Both the position numbers and the translations under genes were made by a program. From NCBI GenBank assembly GCA_049515555.1, contig JBEKTY010000001.1, forward strand, positions 68,155-132,154: a DNA stretch of 64,000 bases, read 5' to 3'. The notes beneath the pieces are model-generated. The model did no database searches. It worked only from the letters and a program-made list of their open reading frames with translations, and was not told the DNA's origin. This DNA comes from JBEKTY01 sp049515555 (GTDB taxonomy: Bacteria > Planctomycetota > Planctomycetia > Pirellulales > Thermoguttaceae). This document shows, one piece after another, positions 7,378-16,508 of this stretch (positions are counted from its first letter, which is position 1; the number at the start of each line of letters is the position of its first letter).

Positions 7378-10300
7378 TCACTGCTGTTCGCTGACAAACC
7401 AGATTTCCACGGACCGTTGCTCGCGGCTGAAGGACAATCCTGTTTGAGTGGCGAGATTCTTAAGGACTTTGCCGGTGAGTTCATCGCGCCGCTGGCCCAT
7501 GCGGGCATAATCGGCGTCGCGGTGATACTCCCAGGAGATTCTCTGGGGCTCGTCGTGCGCCTGTGCTTCGTCGCCCTTCAGTTCATTGACAAGCGGAATG
7601 CCCAACAAATCGCCCACGTTAGCCAGGAATTCACCCATGTCGCCACTTCCACCGCCCGCTCCGTCGTCGCTGGAATCTTCGGCATAAATCAGGATGCTTT
7701 TGCTCGACCCGGCGCCCGCCTTGGCACGACCTCGCGCGACAATCACCTCGCGCTGCACGGCGCGCTGCTCGAAATGGATGTTGCGTTTGGTTTCACTGCG
7801 CAACGTCTTTTGCAGCGCGCCCAAGAGGGCTTTCGTGTTCACCCCTTCACGAACGGTCCAATCGCCTTCCAACGCCAGCTTCAACAAGTCGTCCGGGCCT
7901 TGGATTTCGTATCGCATCAGCCGAGACACATCTTGAAGCGCGCCGCGCAGAGTGTGTTTGTGCGAACCGCCGAAGCCACATCCCCATTGGCGCACTCCCT
8001 TGTCATTTTGGTGGAAGGTGATGTAGTTCGGCAGGCACGGGGGGACTTGCAGGGCAAGGTGGCGCGAGGTCCCTTCGTTCAGGCAGTACTGCGTCCGCTC
8101 GGGGAGATACGGCGGCCGGATGTGCCTGACGAGTTCTCCGTCGTTGAGCCGATAGGCGGCCTGAAAACGCAGCAGCCAGGCGGGATAGTCATCGGTGCTG
8201 GGGCGCGATCCGCTGGCGGCGGAATCGCCCCACCAGTCCCACCGCCCGACAAATCCGCCTTTCTCGCGATCCGTTCCGCCGATGAACAACGCATTGCCTT
8301 GCGGCAAGAAGGCCAGGGAGAACCAACATTGGGTCCGGAATGATTCGCTCTGCCGGATTTCCCCTTGCGGCTTTCCGGTGTTGGAATCCCACAGCGTGAC
8401 CGCGTTCTTCGCACTGCGGGCCGCGATGAACTTGCCGTCCGGTGAGAAGGCCACGGGCCCCACTATGTCATCCACCGGCCATGCGAAGTCCTCGTTGCCG
8501 GAATCCACGTGCGCGACGTGGATCATCCCGCTCGAGAGATCTCTGTCCTCTCGGTAGCGGAGGTAGCCGACGGCGATCCGCAGACTGTCGGACGCGAAAG
8601 CGAGCGATTGTGGGTAGCCGCTGCTCCGAATCTGAATCATCCGCTTCATCTGCCATGTCTGCGCGTCCCATAACTTCACGCCGCTGTGGTAGTCGGCGTG
8701 CGAGGGAGACCAGAGGCCCTCGCTGGCGAGCCACTTGCCATCGGGCGAAAATGCGACGGCGACGACCTCCGCGTGCCCGACCAACTCGTGCCGCGGCGCG
8801 CCGCTGGCCACATCCCAAACCCGCAAGTTTCCCGGCCTGGTGGTGAGATCCGACCCTTGAGGTATCGTGGAAGGATCGGGGATCGGTGTCCCGCCCGTGG
8901 CCAGGAGGCTGCCGCCGGGTGAGAATGCCAGCGAGGCGACGTGGCCAAGCGCGCGAGGCGGCCGGGGGAGTTTCTCGTTCGCGTTGCCGTCTCCGCTCTT
9001 CTTGCTCGCATCGCCCAGCGACCGCAGAAAATCACCCGTCGCCAGGTCGAACAGTTTCACCTGGCCGAGTCTGCTGCCGGCGGCCAGCACTCGCGAGTCG
9101 GGTGAAAATGCCAGCGTCATGACTGCCGCGTCAGCCTCCTGCACGGTCTCGTTGCGGAGGAGGAGCGTCTCCTCTTCTTTGCTGAACAGCTTCAAGGTCC
9201 GGATGGTCCTGCCGGTCTTGGCGTCCAGGAGACTCCCCACCCCAGCGCCTCCCGCAACGGCCAGCGTCCGCCCATCCGGCGAGCAGGCGATCGTATACAC
9301 GCTGGCTGCGGGATAAACGTCGAAGGTCCGCCGAAGCGAAGAACTGAGCGATCGCGCCGGGTCTTGCACCAGCTTGTAGCGGAACTTCATGCCATGCCCT
9401 TTGTCATTGCTGTCGGGCTGGCCGCGCCAATCCTCGACGACGCCGATGATTTGCAGGATGCCCAGCGCGCCGCGCGAAGTCTTGAAAAGGTAGGTGGCGG
9501 GGAAATCCTTCGTCCTCGGTTCCACCACGCCGTAGCTGGAGCGCACATGCTTCATGGCCTTCACCACCTCCTCGGCGGCCAGGCTATCCCATTTCAGGTC
9601 GTGGACATCTTGCGTGAAGACGCACCCCTTGCCGACGAGTCGCGTGCCTTCGTCAGTGAACGTCACGGTCATGTCTGCGCCGCCCGCGTATTCGACTTTC
9701 TGCCGATCCTTTTCAAACTCCTCCTGGGTGGTGTCGGGGCCGTGGCCGACCATGAATGTCCGGCCGTTCTGGAACTGGAAGTATTGCTGCTGGCAGTCCA
9801 CCCCGGACGGCAGCACGCGCTCGATCACCGGGCCGAATTGCAAGAGTGAGTCGGACGCGGTCCGCATCACGCCGGCTTGTTCCGGCCGGCTTTGCGCCGC
9901 CTTGGCGTCTTTCACTCGATGGAAAACCATCCATGCCAGCAGGCGGCGGCCCTTATCTCCCTTGCCGACGTCAATGACCACGGGCTGGTCCAGCCGCGCA
10001 TCGCCGCTGTGGGCGAGTTCCTGAACGGTCGTGCGCTCGTCCTGGCCGGGAGGCTGCCGCAGGCTGATCGAGAGTTTCACCGCGTAGTGGACAGTCTCTC
10101 CGTCGAGCGTGGGCCGCAGATGTGCGGTGACGCCCGTGGGCGCGGGAGCAAGCGCGTCCGCCGCCGTGCCGCTCACGCACTTGATTTCACAATCCCGGCC
10201 GCTCGCTGTGATCACTTTCGGCGCGGAGAGGATTTCCACGCCGGGCTTCTTCTGGATGGCGGCCAGATCGAGTTTCGCCAAATCGACGGGCAATCCGCTG

Positions 10301-13300
10301 GGCATTTCGATAAGACAAATCTCGGCCAAGACCGTGGGCGCGGATGCCATTCTACTTTTCGCAGGCGGCTGCACCAGCTTGTAGCGAATCTTCACGCCGC
10401 GCGGGTTGTCGGTGAAGCCGGTGACTTGAAGGATGCCCATCCGGCCGGCGCGAGTTTGGAACAGGTAGGTCGCGGGAAACTTTCCGTCGGTAACCAAGTC
10501 GGCCACTTGAGGAATGAATCCCCACCCGGAGAGTCTGCCTTTCAACTGTTCCGCGAGTTGCGTGGTTGTGATCTGGTCCCAAACATCATTAGCAACGGGG
10601 ATGGCCGGCAAATCCAGGCCTAACACGCCCCCCTTGATGGGCTTTTCCTTGTCCATCGTGACCGTAGCCACGGCATCGATGTGATTGCTCCGCGCCCAGG
10701 CCATGGCCTCGCGCAGCTCCGGAGAGTCTGTTCTCGTCTTCAGTGTGATGGCCGCGGGAAGGGCCGTGAGTTCCCCGGAATCGAGATTAAGAGCGCATTT
10801 CTCGCGCGTGGCTTGCGGATCATTCACCACTCGCTCGATCACCGGGCCGAAGGAAGGCTGCTGCGCAGCGACGGGAGCGGCGGGGGCTTTCACGTCCACC
10901 GTGACCGGCGCGGTTTCCAGGTCGCCTCGCCAGTCAAGAGGATACGACTCGTCGGGCCCTCCTTTTATATCCGGGAAATTCAGGCCGAAGCGAATCGTGA
11001 ATTTGCCCGGCTTGACCTTGACGTAGTAGGCCACCGGGGATGCCGCTTCCTTGTCATTCGCGTCCTCGGCAAGAAACTCCAGACTGCCGCTGTTAAAGAC
11101 CGCCTTATCGCCGGGTTGCACAATGGCTCGTAGAATCGCCGGCTCTCCGGTCGAAAGAATATGTTCAACATCGACCTTCCGGCCCTGATCATCCTCGATC
11201 GTGAGATTGTCATTCTGTCGCCAACTCAGGCCCGCGACATAGACGCCATTGGTAGATCTGTTGCGGATGTGGAACACGACCCCGATCGGTTCGCCCAGCC
11301 TGAACGTGCCGCTGGCGGGCTTGAGTTCGACCGCCGCCTGCAAGCCGTTCACCACCGGGCCGAAGGAGAGATTCTGCCCGGCGGCGGTCTCTGGTGCGCC
11401 GCCCTGCACCAGCTTGTAGCGGAATTTCATGCCACGCCCATTAGAGCCGCGTTCGTCCTCGACGGCGCCGATGACTTGCAAGATGCCCACCTCGCCGCGC
11501 GAGGTCTTGAAGAGGTAGCTGACGGGCAACTCCTTCGTCTTCGGCTCCACCACGCCGTGGCTGTCGCTCACGAGCTTCATCTTGTGCGCCGCTTCCTCGG
11601 CGGCCGTCTTTTCCCAGCTCACCCCGTAGCGACTGTACCGATCTTGCGTGAAGATACACCCCTTGCCGGTGATCTCGATGCGCTCCTTATCAGACCATGC
11701 GAACATGTCCACGCCGCCCGCGTCTTCGACCTTCTTCCAATCCTCTTCGGCCTCCTCCTTGGTCGTGATGGGGCCGCGGCCGACGATGAAAACCTCTCCG
11801 CTGCGGAACTGGAAGTATTGCTGCCTGCACACAACGCCGGACGGCAGCACGCGCTCGATCACCGGACCGAAGGTCGCCTTGGGCTTTTCCGCGGGTGGCG
11901 ATCCGGCGGGCACCACCAGTTTGTAGCGAATCTTTATGCCGCGCGGTTCACCGGGCTTCTTGTCGTCGACGAAGCCCACGATCTGTAGAACGCCCACGTG
12001 GCCTTCGCGGGTCTTGAAATAGAAAGTAGCCGGCAGCTCCTTGCCGGGCATGAGAACCGCCGGCGTGGCCCCGGTTGCCTGAGCCATCACGTCCAGGAGC
12101 CCCGCCGCCGGCAGTTGGTCCCACTCCCGGCTGTCCGGCCTGGGAAAGATCGCCAGATCGATGCCGACCGGGACGTCCTCGGCGAGCAGGTCGATGCCCT
12201 TCTTTGCCGCCCACGCCCTCACGTCCGCGACGTTGCCGGGATTCACCTCTTGCGGACTGGGCGCGTCGTAAAGTGTGCCGGTGTCCAAATCGAGAAACCG
12301 ATCGTGTTGGCGGTCCGTGGGATTGAGTGTCCGCTCGATCACCGGGCCGAATGTCGCTTGTGACGGGGCTTTTTCGGCCGCCGCCTGCCGGAGCATTTTC
12401 AGCGCCGCCTGCGCATTCGCCTGAACCAATGCCTCGGGATCTTTGAGGGCCTTTTCCAATACCCCGGTCGCGGCCGGATTGCCTAAGAAGCCCAAGGCAA
12501 TGGCTGCGCAACGCCGCGCGTAACCGCTCCGGTCGTCGGTCGTCATTTTCGTCAAGACCGCCAGGCTGCTCGCAACGCGATTTCCACCGAGAGCCAGCGC
12601 CGCCATCCCCCGCGTGAGGTCTTCCTGGTGTGCGCAAAGCCCCAACAGCCGCGGAACGGCCGGCGCGATGGAAGCGAACTTCACTTGCCACAGGATGTAG
12701 ATGGCCGCACGGCGGACCGTGGCCTCCTGAGAATCGAGGAACTTGCAAAGGTTCCCCACCACGTCCGCCGGGTTCAGTTGTAAGAGCGATTCCATCGCCT
12801 CGGACACGCGCGGATCGCCTTCCGCACAGGTCGAGATCGTCTTGACGGCCTTTTCCACTGCCTCGGGCACTGTCCCCGTCGCGGACTGGCGAGGGGGCGA
12901 CACTGCCACACGGATGGGAGTTGTCTCGCCTGACCTTGCCGTCCACTGGCCAATAGTCACGCTGCAAGTGCCGTCACGGCCGACCTGCGGTTGGCCGGCG
13001 CGGAAGACGAGTTGGCCTTCCGACAACGCCGCGGTGCCGATTTGTTTTACGCCGTCGAGGGTGAGTGAGCGACTCGGTTTGCAGTATTCCGGCTCGACGC
13101 GGCAGCTCAACCCCTGCGGGCCCATTTCCAGCGAGGTTGTAAAACGCGTCGCTTTCAGAAACCCATTGCCCCAGCCGTTGTTGCGATTGTCACCGGCATA
13201 GAAGTGAATCCACGCATGTGCGGGGGCCTTCCCTTCGATGACCACTTTGTTTCCGGTGACTGTCACGCGCTCGATCACCGGGCCGAAGGAGGCCTTCGTT

Positions 13301-15450
13301 GCACTCGGCAAAGCGACCTTGCCAACCGGAATGAATTGCACACTCTTCGCATCTCCCTGGCCGAATGCGGTCATAAGAACGAGTGTGCCGTCCGCAGCCA
13401 GCGCGCCGTAACGCCCGCCATACTCCAAACGCACCGACTTGTCAGCGGGATGGGCGTCGTCATAAGCCGCAACGGCATCTGCAATCTCGCGGCGCGACGT
13501 GTAAGGGAGGGCTTTGCGCATCGTGCGCTGGTCGGCAGGAAGATCATTTTCCGATAATTTCCGGGAATTGAGAGGGGCGAGTCTTGTGCCCCGCACAGGA
13601 ACCAGATGGTCAAGGTCGGGAGCGTAGAGATCTCCCTTGCCTGTCTTCGCCGCTACCTGTTCCCCGGAGGCGCTGGCGGGAAGACCGAGTTTCAGCGGGT
13701 CCACCCAAGCGTCCTCTTCAGGATTACCAAGGCTCATGAAGGCGAACCCTGCGCCGGGTCGGCGGTTACGGGCGTAATGACTAATCGGTTTGTTCCAGAT
13801 TCCGTGGGGAAAAGCGGTCAAAATCTTATTCAATTCATTCGGTGATTCGCCCTCCGTTGACGAAACTGCGCTGGCCTTGATCCACGTCAGATCCGCCAAG
13901 CGCGGCGTGGCGGGGGTGATTTTGGACTTGGGATCAACGGTCAGCGCGCCGCGAATCTCGTCGCCGGTCACGCGCAGGGATAGTTCCCCGAAACGGTCTT
14001 CCCCCTCGCGCCATGTGCCGTTGAACCGCCGCTCGATGCGCGACCACTTCAGTTGGATCCCGCCCGGTTGTTTGCCAACGGTTTCGCTGTACGTGCCCGT
14101 GTATTCCGCGTCGCTGGTCTTTTTCAAGACAACCTGACCCCAGTCCTCGCCCGACCACTGGCCGGCGATGTCCGGCGGCGCGGCGGAAAGCAGAAGCATT
14201 CCCAACAGGCCGACTCCCAAAGCGGCGAGCATGGCAACGACTCCTTTGAAACGCACGACGGGCGGACGCCAAAGACGACGAAGGGCGGACGGCACACGGA
14301 TTGTGCCTGCTACCTTTCTTGCCGACTTGGGCAATGCCGCCGGCAAGGGCACGCTGCTGGGCTGCTGGACGTGGGCCAGGCAGCCTTCGAGCAGTTCGCT
14401 GACTTCCTTCGCCGAGTTGAATCGCCGCGACGGGTCCTTCTCCAAGAGACGCTCCACAATGGCAATGAACCACGGCGGCAGCTCGGGATTGAGCGAGGCC
14501 ATGGCCTGCGGCGAGTCATCGACCAAGCGCCGCATGGTGGCCATCACCGAGTCGGTGCGAAACGGCGAAACGCCGGTGGCCATCTCGTACAACACGCAGC
14601 CCAGGCTGAAGAGATCGGAACGGCCATCCAACGGTTCGCCCCGCGCCTGTTCGGGCGACATGTACTGCGGCGTGCCCGCAATGATCCCCCAACGGGTCAT
14701 CGACACGTCGTCCGCCGCACGGGCCAGGCCGAAGTCGGTGAGCACGGCGCGCTCGACTCCCTTCTCCAACAGGATGTTGGCGGGCTTCACGTCGCGATGC
14801 ACGAGGCCCTGCTCGTGGGCCGCCGCCAGCCCGGCCGCCGCCTGCATGCCGATGCGCAAAGTCTCCTTCAGTTCCAGCCGGCCCTGGGCCGTCAGCCGCT
14901 GGGCCAGCGATTCCCCGGCCACCAGCGGCATGACCAGAAACGGCAACCGCCCGCCCGGCTGCACCTGATGGATTGCCAACACGTTCGGATGCACGATGGC
15001 GGCGGCCGCTTGGGCCTCGCGGGCGAACCGTTTCTTGGCCAGCGAGTTCTGGGCCAGGTGCGGCGAGAGCACCTTGATGGCCACGCAGCGCTTCAACTCG
15101 GGATCGAACCCCTTGAGCACGACCCCCATTCCGCCGCGCCCGATGATCTCCAGCACGTCGTAGCCGCCGAGCCTGCCCAGCACGCCGGGCTCGTCGGAAG
15201 GCTCCAGGTGTTCGACGGTGAAATCGACGTCCGACCATTCAGTGCGGGCCGACAGGGCATCGTCGAGTTCGTCGCTCTTGAACATCGCCGCCGCCTCCCG
15301 ACAGCCGGCCTCGCCGCCGGCCATTTGCTCCAATGCCGTGGCGCAAGTCTCGCATTCTTTCAGGTGGCGGTGCAACAGTTCCTCGCGCTCCGGCGGCAGT
15401 TCCCCGGCCAATGCCGATTCCAGCAGTTCAACCGAACAAGGAGTATTCAT
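7378..15450 (-). CDS. giant ZAS-type zinc motif / Ser-Thr kinase / TM / HEAT / FGPVIER-module / WD40 protein
   Basis: 2690 aa. Residues 29-36 form H-x3-C-x2-C (HLKECETC), the zinc motif of anti-sigma factors. A Hanks kinase follows (about 97-355): GRGGMGVV, Lys in VAIKVL, HRDVKPANILL, TDFGLA, SPEQARGEPLDGRSDLFSLG. A helix at about 404-422 puts the rest outside. The outside part has six FGPVIER-type boundaries, several LQ(I/V)xGxxxxxRGxKxRYKLV endings, a HEAT-like stretch (VGNLCKFLDSQEATVRRAAI) near 12.4-12.8 kb, and a WD40-like propeller near 8.2-9.3 kb (YTIACSPDGRTLAVAG). The start overlaps the upstream ECF stop as ATGA. Likely a receptor kinase that also binds its sigma factor (inference). 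An interspersed repeat lies in the kinase-TM linker. Confidence 0.85.
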   Translation of the reverse strand: MNTPCSVELLESALAGELPPEREELLHRHLKECETCATALEQMAGGEAGCREAAAMFKSDELDDALSARTEWSDVDFTVEHLEPSDEPGVLGRLGGYDVLEIIGRGGMGVVLKGFDPELKRCVAIKVLSPHLAQNSLAKKRFAREAQAAAAIVHPNVLAIHQVQPGGRLPFLVMPLVAGESLAQRLTAQGRLELKETLRIGMQAAAGLAAAHEQGLVHRDVKPANILLEKGVERAVLTDFGLARAADDVSMTRWGIIAGTPQYMSPEQARGEPLDGRSDLFSLGCVLYEMATGVSPFRTDSVMATMRRLVDDSPQAMASLNPELPPWFIAIVERLLEKDPSRRFNSAKEVSELLEGCLAHVQQPSSVPLPAALPKSARKVAGTIRVPSALRRLWRPPVVRFKGVVAMLAALGVGLLGMLLLSAAPPDIAGQWSGEDWGQVVLKKTSDAEYTGTYSETVGKQPGGIQLKWSRIERRFNGTWREGEDRFGELSLRVTGDEIRGALTVDPKSKITPATPRLADLTWIKASAVSSTEGESPNELNKILTAFPHGIWNKPISHYARNRRPGAGFAFMSLGNPEEDAWVDPLKLGLPASASGEQVAAKTGKGDLYAPDLDHLVPVRGTRLAPLNSRKLSENDLPADQRTMRKALPYTSRREIADAVAAYDDAHPADKSVRLEYGGRYGALAADGTLVLMTAFGQGDAKSVQFIPVGKVALPSATKASFGPVIERVTVTGNKVVIEGKAPAHAWIHFYAGDNRNNGWGNGFLKATRFTTSLEMGPQGLSCRVEPEYCKPSRSLTLDGVKQIGTAALSEGQLVFRAGQPQVGRDGTCSVTIGQWTARSGETTPIRVAVSPPRQSATGTVPEAVEKAVKTISTCAEGDPRVSEAMESLLQLNPADVVGNLCKFLDSQEATVRRAAIYILWQVKFASIAPAVPRLLGLCAHQEDLTRGMAALALGGNRVASSLAVLTKMTTDDRSGYARRCAAIALGFLGNPAATGVLEKALKDPEALVQANAQAALKMLRQAAAEKAPSQATFGPVIERTLNPTDRQHDRFLDLDTGTLYDAPSPQEVNPGNVADVRAWAAKKGIDLLAEDVPVGIDLAIFPRPDSREWDQLPAAGLLDVMAQATGATPAVLMPGKELPATFYFKTREGHVGVLQIVGFVDDKKPGEPRGIKIRYKLVVPAGSPPAEKPKATFGPVIERVLPSGVVCRQQYFQFRSGEVFIVGRGPITTKEEAEEDWKKVEDAGGVDMFAWSDKERIEITGKGCIFTQDRYSRYGVSWEKTAAEEAAHKMKLVSDSHGVVEPKTKELPVSYLFKTSRGEVGILQVIGAVEDERGSNGRGMKFRYKLVQGGAPETAAGQNLSFGPVVNGLQAAVELKPASGTFRLGEPIGVVFHIRNRSTNGVYVAGLSWRQNDNLTIEDDQGRKVDVEHILSTGEPAILRAIVQPGDKAVFNSGSLEFLAEDANDKEAASPVAYYVKVKPGKFTIRFGLNFPDIKGGPDESYPLDWRGDLETAPVTVDVKAPAAPVAAQQPSFGPVIERVVNDPQATREKCALNLDSGELTALPAAITLKTRTDSPELREAMAWARSNHIDAVATVTMDKEKPIKGGVLGLDLPAIPVANDVWDQITTTQLAEQLKGRLSGWGFIPQVADLVTDGKFPATYLFQTRAGRMGILQVTGFTDNPRGVKIRYKLVQPPAKSRMASAPTVLAEICLIEMPSGLPVDLAKLDLAAIQKKPGVEILSAPKVITASGRDCEIKCVSGTAADALAPAPTGVTAHLRPTLDGETVHYAVKLSISLRQPPGQDERTTVQELAHSGDARLDQPVVIDVGKGDKGRRLLAWMVFHRVKDAKAAQSRPEQAGVMRTASDSLLQFGPVIERVLPSGVDCQQQYFQFQNGRTFMVGHGPDTTQEEFEKDRQKVEYAGGADMTVTFTDEGTRLVGKGCVFTQDVHDLKWDSLAAEEVVKAMKHVRSSYGVVEPRTKDFPATYLFKTSRGALGILQIIGVVEDWRGQPDSNDKGHGMKFRYKLVQDPARSLSSSLRRTFDVYPAASVYTIACSPDGRTLAVAGGAGVGSLLDAKTGRTIRTLKLFSKEEETLLLRNETVQEADAAVMTLAFSPDSRVLAAGSRLGQVKLFDLATGDFLRSLGDASKKSGDGNANEKLPRPPRALGHVASLAFSPGGSLLATGGTPIPDPSTIPQGSDLTTRPGNLRVWDVASGAPRHELVGHAEVVAVAFSPDGKWLASEGLWSPSHADYHSGVKLWDAQTWQMKRMIQIRSSGYPQSLAFASDSLRIAVGYLRYREDRDLSSGMIHVAHVDSGNEDFAWPVDDIVGPVAFSPDGKFIAARSAKNAVTLWDSNTGKPQGEIRQSESFRTQCWFSLAFLPQGNALFIGGTDREKGGFVGRWDWWGDSAASGSRPSTDDYPAWLLRFQAAYRLNDGELVRHIRPPYLPERTQYCLNEGTSRHLALQVPPCLPNYITFHQNDKGVRQWGCGFGGSHKHTLRGALQDVSRLMRYEIQGPDDLLKLALEGDWTVREGVNTKALLGALQKTLRSETKRNIHFEQRAVQREVIVARGRAKAGAGSSKSILIYAEDSSDDGAGGGSGDMGEFLANVGDLLGIPLVNELKGDEAQAHDEPQRISWEYHRDADYARMGQRRDELTGKVLKNLATQTGLSFSREQRSVEIWFVSEQQ
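14285..14313. repeat. half of a palindromic interspersed repeat inside the kinase reading frame
   Basis: These 29 bases differ at one position from the right arm (46768-46796) of the palindromic element at 46720-46796. Here only one arm is present and it is translated in frame as KVAGTIRVPSA in the linker between the kinase domain and the membrane helix. Confidence 0.75.
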
Positions 15451-16046
15451 CTTGTTGTCTCCCATTCCGCCACGACATCCCGCACACGGGCCAATACGCG
15501 ACATTTGGCGACTCGCACCGCCTCGGCCGACATTCCCAATTTGGACGCGGCGTCTGCTACCGATGTTCCCATGACGGCGGTTTCCCAAAAGGCCTCCCAG
15601 GTTGCCCGCTGGACCTCGCCCCGCACGCGCTCGCCGGCCCGATGGAACAGGACACGACGCAACTCGCGGTCGAACTCGATCGAATCCGGGTCGTCGGCCG
15701 CGGGCAGCATGTCCAGCAGCGCCCGCAGGTCGCAATCGCCTGCCGGCACCGCCCGCCGCGGGCACTGTCTCAGCCAACTGACGGTCAGGTTGCGGATTAC
15801 TCGCCGCAGCCAACAGCGAAACGAGCCGTGCTGTTTCTTGGGCTCCCAGCGGTCAATGCTCCGGCTGACGGCCAGCAGCAATTCCTGCATCACGTCCCGG
15901 GCGTCGGCGTCCTGGAGCCCGCGTTGCCGCAGCGCGCGGTAAATCACGGGCTCATAAAGGTTGACGAACTCGACCCAGGCTTCGTGATCTTCCGAATCAC
16001 AAAGGCGGAGCAGCAGGCTGGCGCGGGTGGTAGGGGTGATTGGCAT
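15447..16046 (-). CDS. ECF RNA polymerase sigma factor, kinase-linked
   Basis: A 199-aa protein beginning MPITPTTRASLLLRLCDSED. Region 2 shows FVNLYEPVIYRALRQRGLQD, DADARDVMQELLLAVSRSI and FRCWLRRVIRNLTVSWLRQ; region 4 shows TWEAFWETAVMGTSVADAAS followed by KLGMSAEAVRVAKCRVLARV. The W-x-A-F-W plus VRVAKCRVL signature is typical of planctomycete ECFs encoded next to Ser/Thr kinases (family knowledge). Its stop overlaps the kinase start as ATGA, so the two are translationally coupled; the kinase probably controls this sigma factor by binding and/or phosphorylation (inference). Confidence 0.9.
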   Translation of the reverse strand: MPITPTTRASLLLRLCDSEDHEAWVEFVNLYEPVIYRALRQRGLQDADARDVMQELLLAVSRSIDRWEPKKQHGSFRCWLRRVIRNLTVSWLRQCPRRAVPAGDCDLRALLDMLPAADDPDSIEFDRELRRVLFHRAGERVRGEVQRATWEAFWETAVMGTSVADAASKLGMSAEAVRVAKCRVLARVRDVVAEWETTR

Positions 16047-16166
16047 CGTCGTCGTCCTCTACCATTTAATCGCTGAAATCTCTGGGCGTTACACGGAAAT
16101 CGCCCGAGCGGCCGCGGCCGAGGGCAAGATCGCATTCTAAGTATTATCGCAGCAAGGGGTTAGGAA

Positions 16167-16499
16167 CTACAGATTCTGGAACTGCACGGTCGCCGTTTGG
16201 CAGGGCTCGCGCTTGCGATCCGGGTTCTCAAATTCGACCACAGCCGTATCCATCTCCGGCCCAGAAGCCGCGAGGAGTTTTCGCGTGCACTCCGTTCCCG
16301 TGGGTAGCGCGAACCATTCCGTCGCGACCATTTTACCGCACTCACAGGGGGGGGCTTGCTCGAAGCCTTCCATTTGCCCACTCACAACAATTAGACTGCC
16401 GGCGAGTTCCGCTGTGCCACTGCGGCGCTGCTCACCCGGCCTTTTCCGCCCGGCGCCGCACCAACAGGAATCGGCCGGGCGCGGCGGCAGCCATCGCAC
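16167..16499 (-). CDS. possible small Cys-containing hypothetical protein
   Basis: An open frame of 110 codons, possibly starting internally at MEGFEQAPPCECGKMVATEW, with Cys pairs (CWCGAG, CECGK, TECTRKLL) and ending EFENPDRKREPCQTATVQFQ-NL. I do not recognise it and no good ribosome site is visible. Its 5' part lies in a segment also found after the paralogous gene near 23.2 kb, which argues it may be non-coding. It fills most of the 460-base gap between 16.05 and 16.5 kb; nothing else is visible there. Confidence 0.25.
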   Translation of the reverse strand: MRWLPPRPADSCWCGAGRKRPGEQRRSGTAELAGSLIVVSGQMEGFEQAPPCECGKMVATEWFALPTGTECTRKLLAASGPEMDTAVVEFENPDRKREPCQTATVQFQNL

Positions 16500-16508
16500 G
16501 ATGAAGGG

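Noticed and set aside
14053..15942. 629-codon plus-strand frame opposite the kinase and sigma genes
   Set aside because: Crosses two real genes on the other strand, and its His/Arg/Gln-rich composition is that of a shadow.
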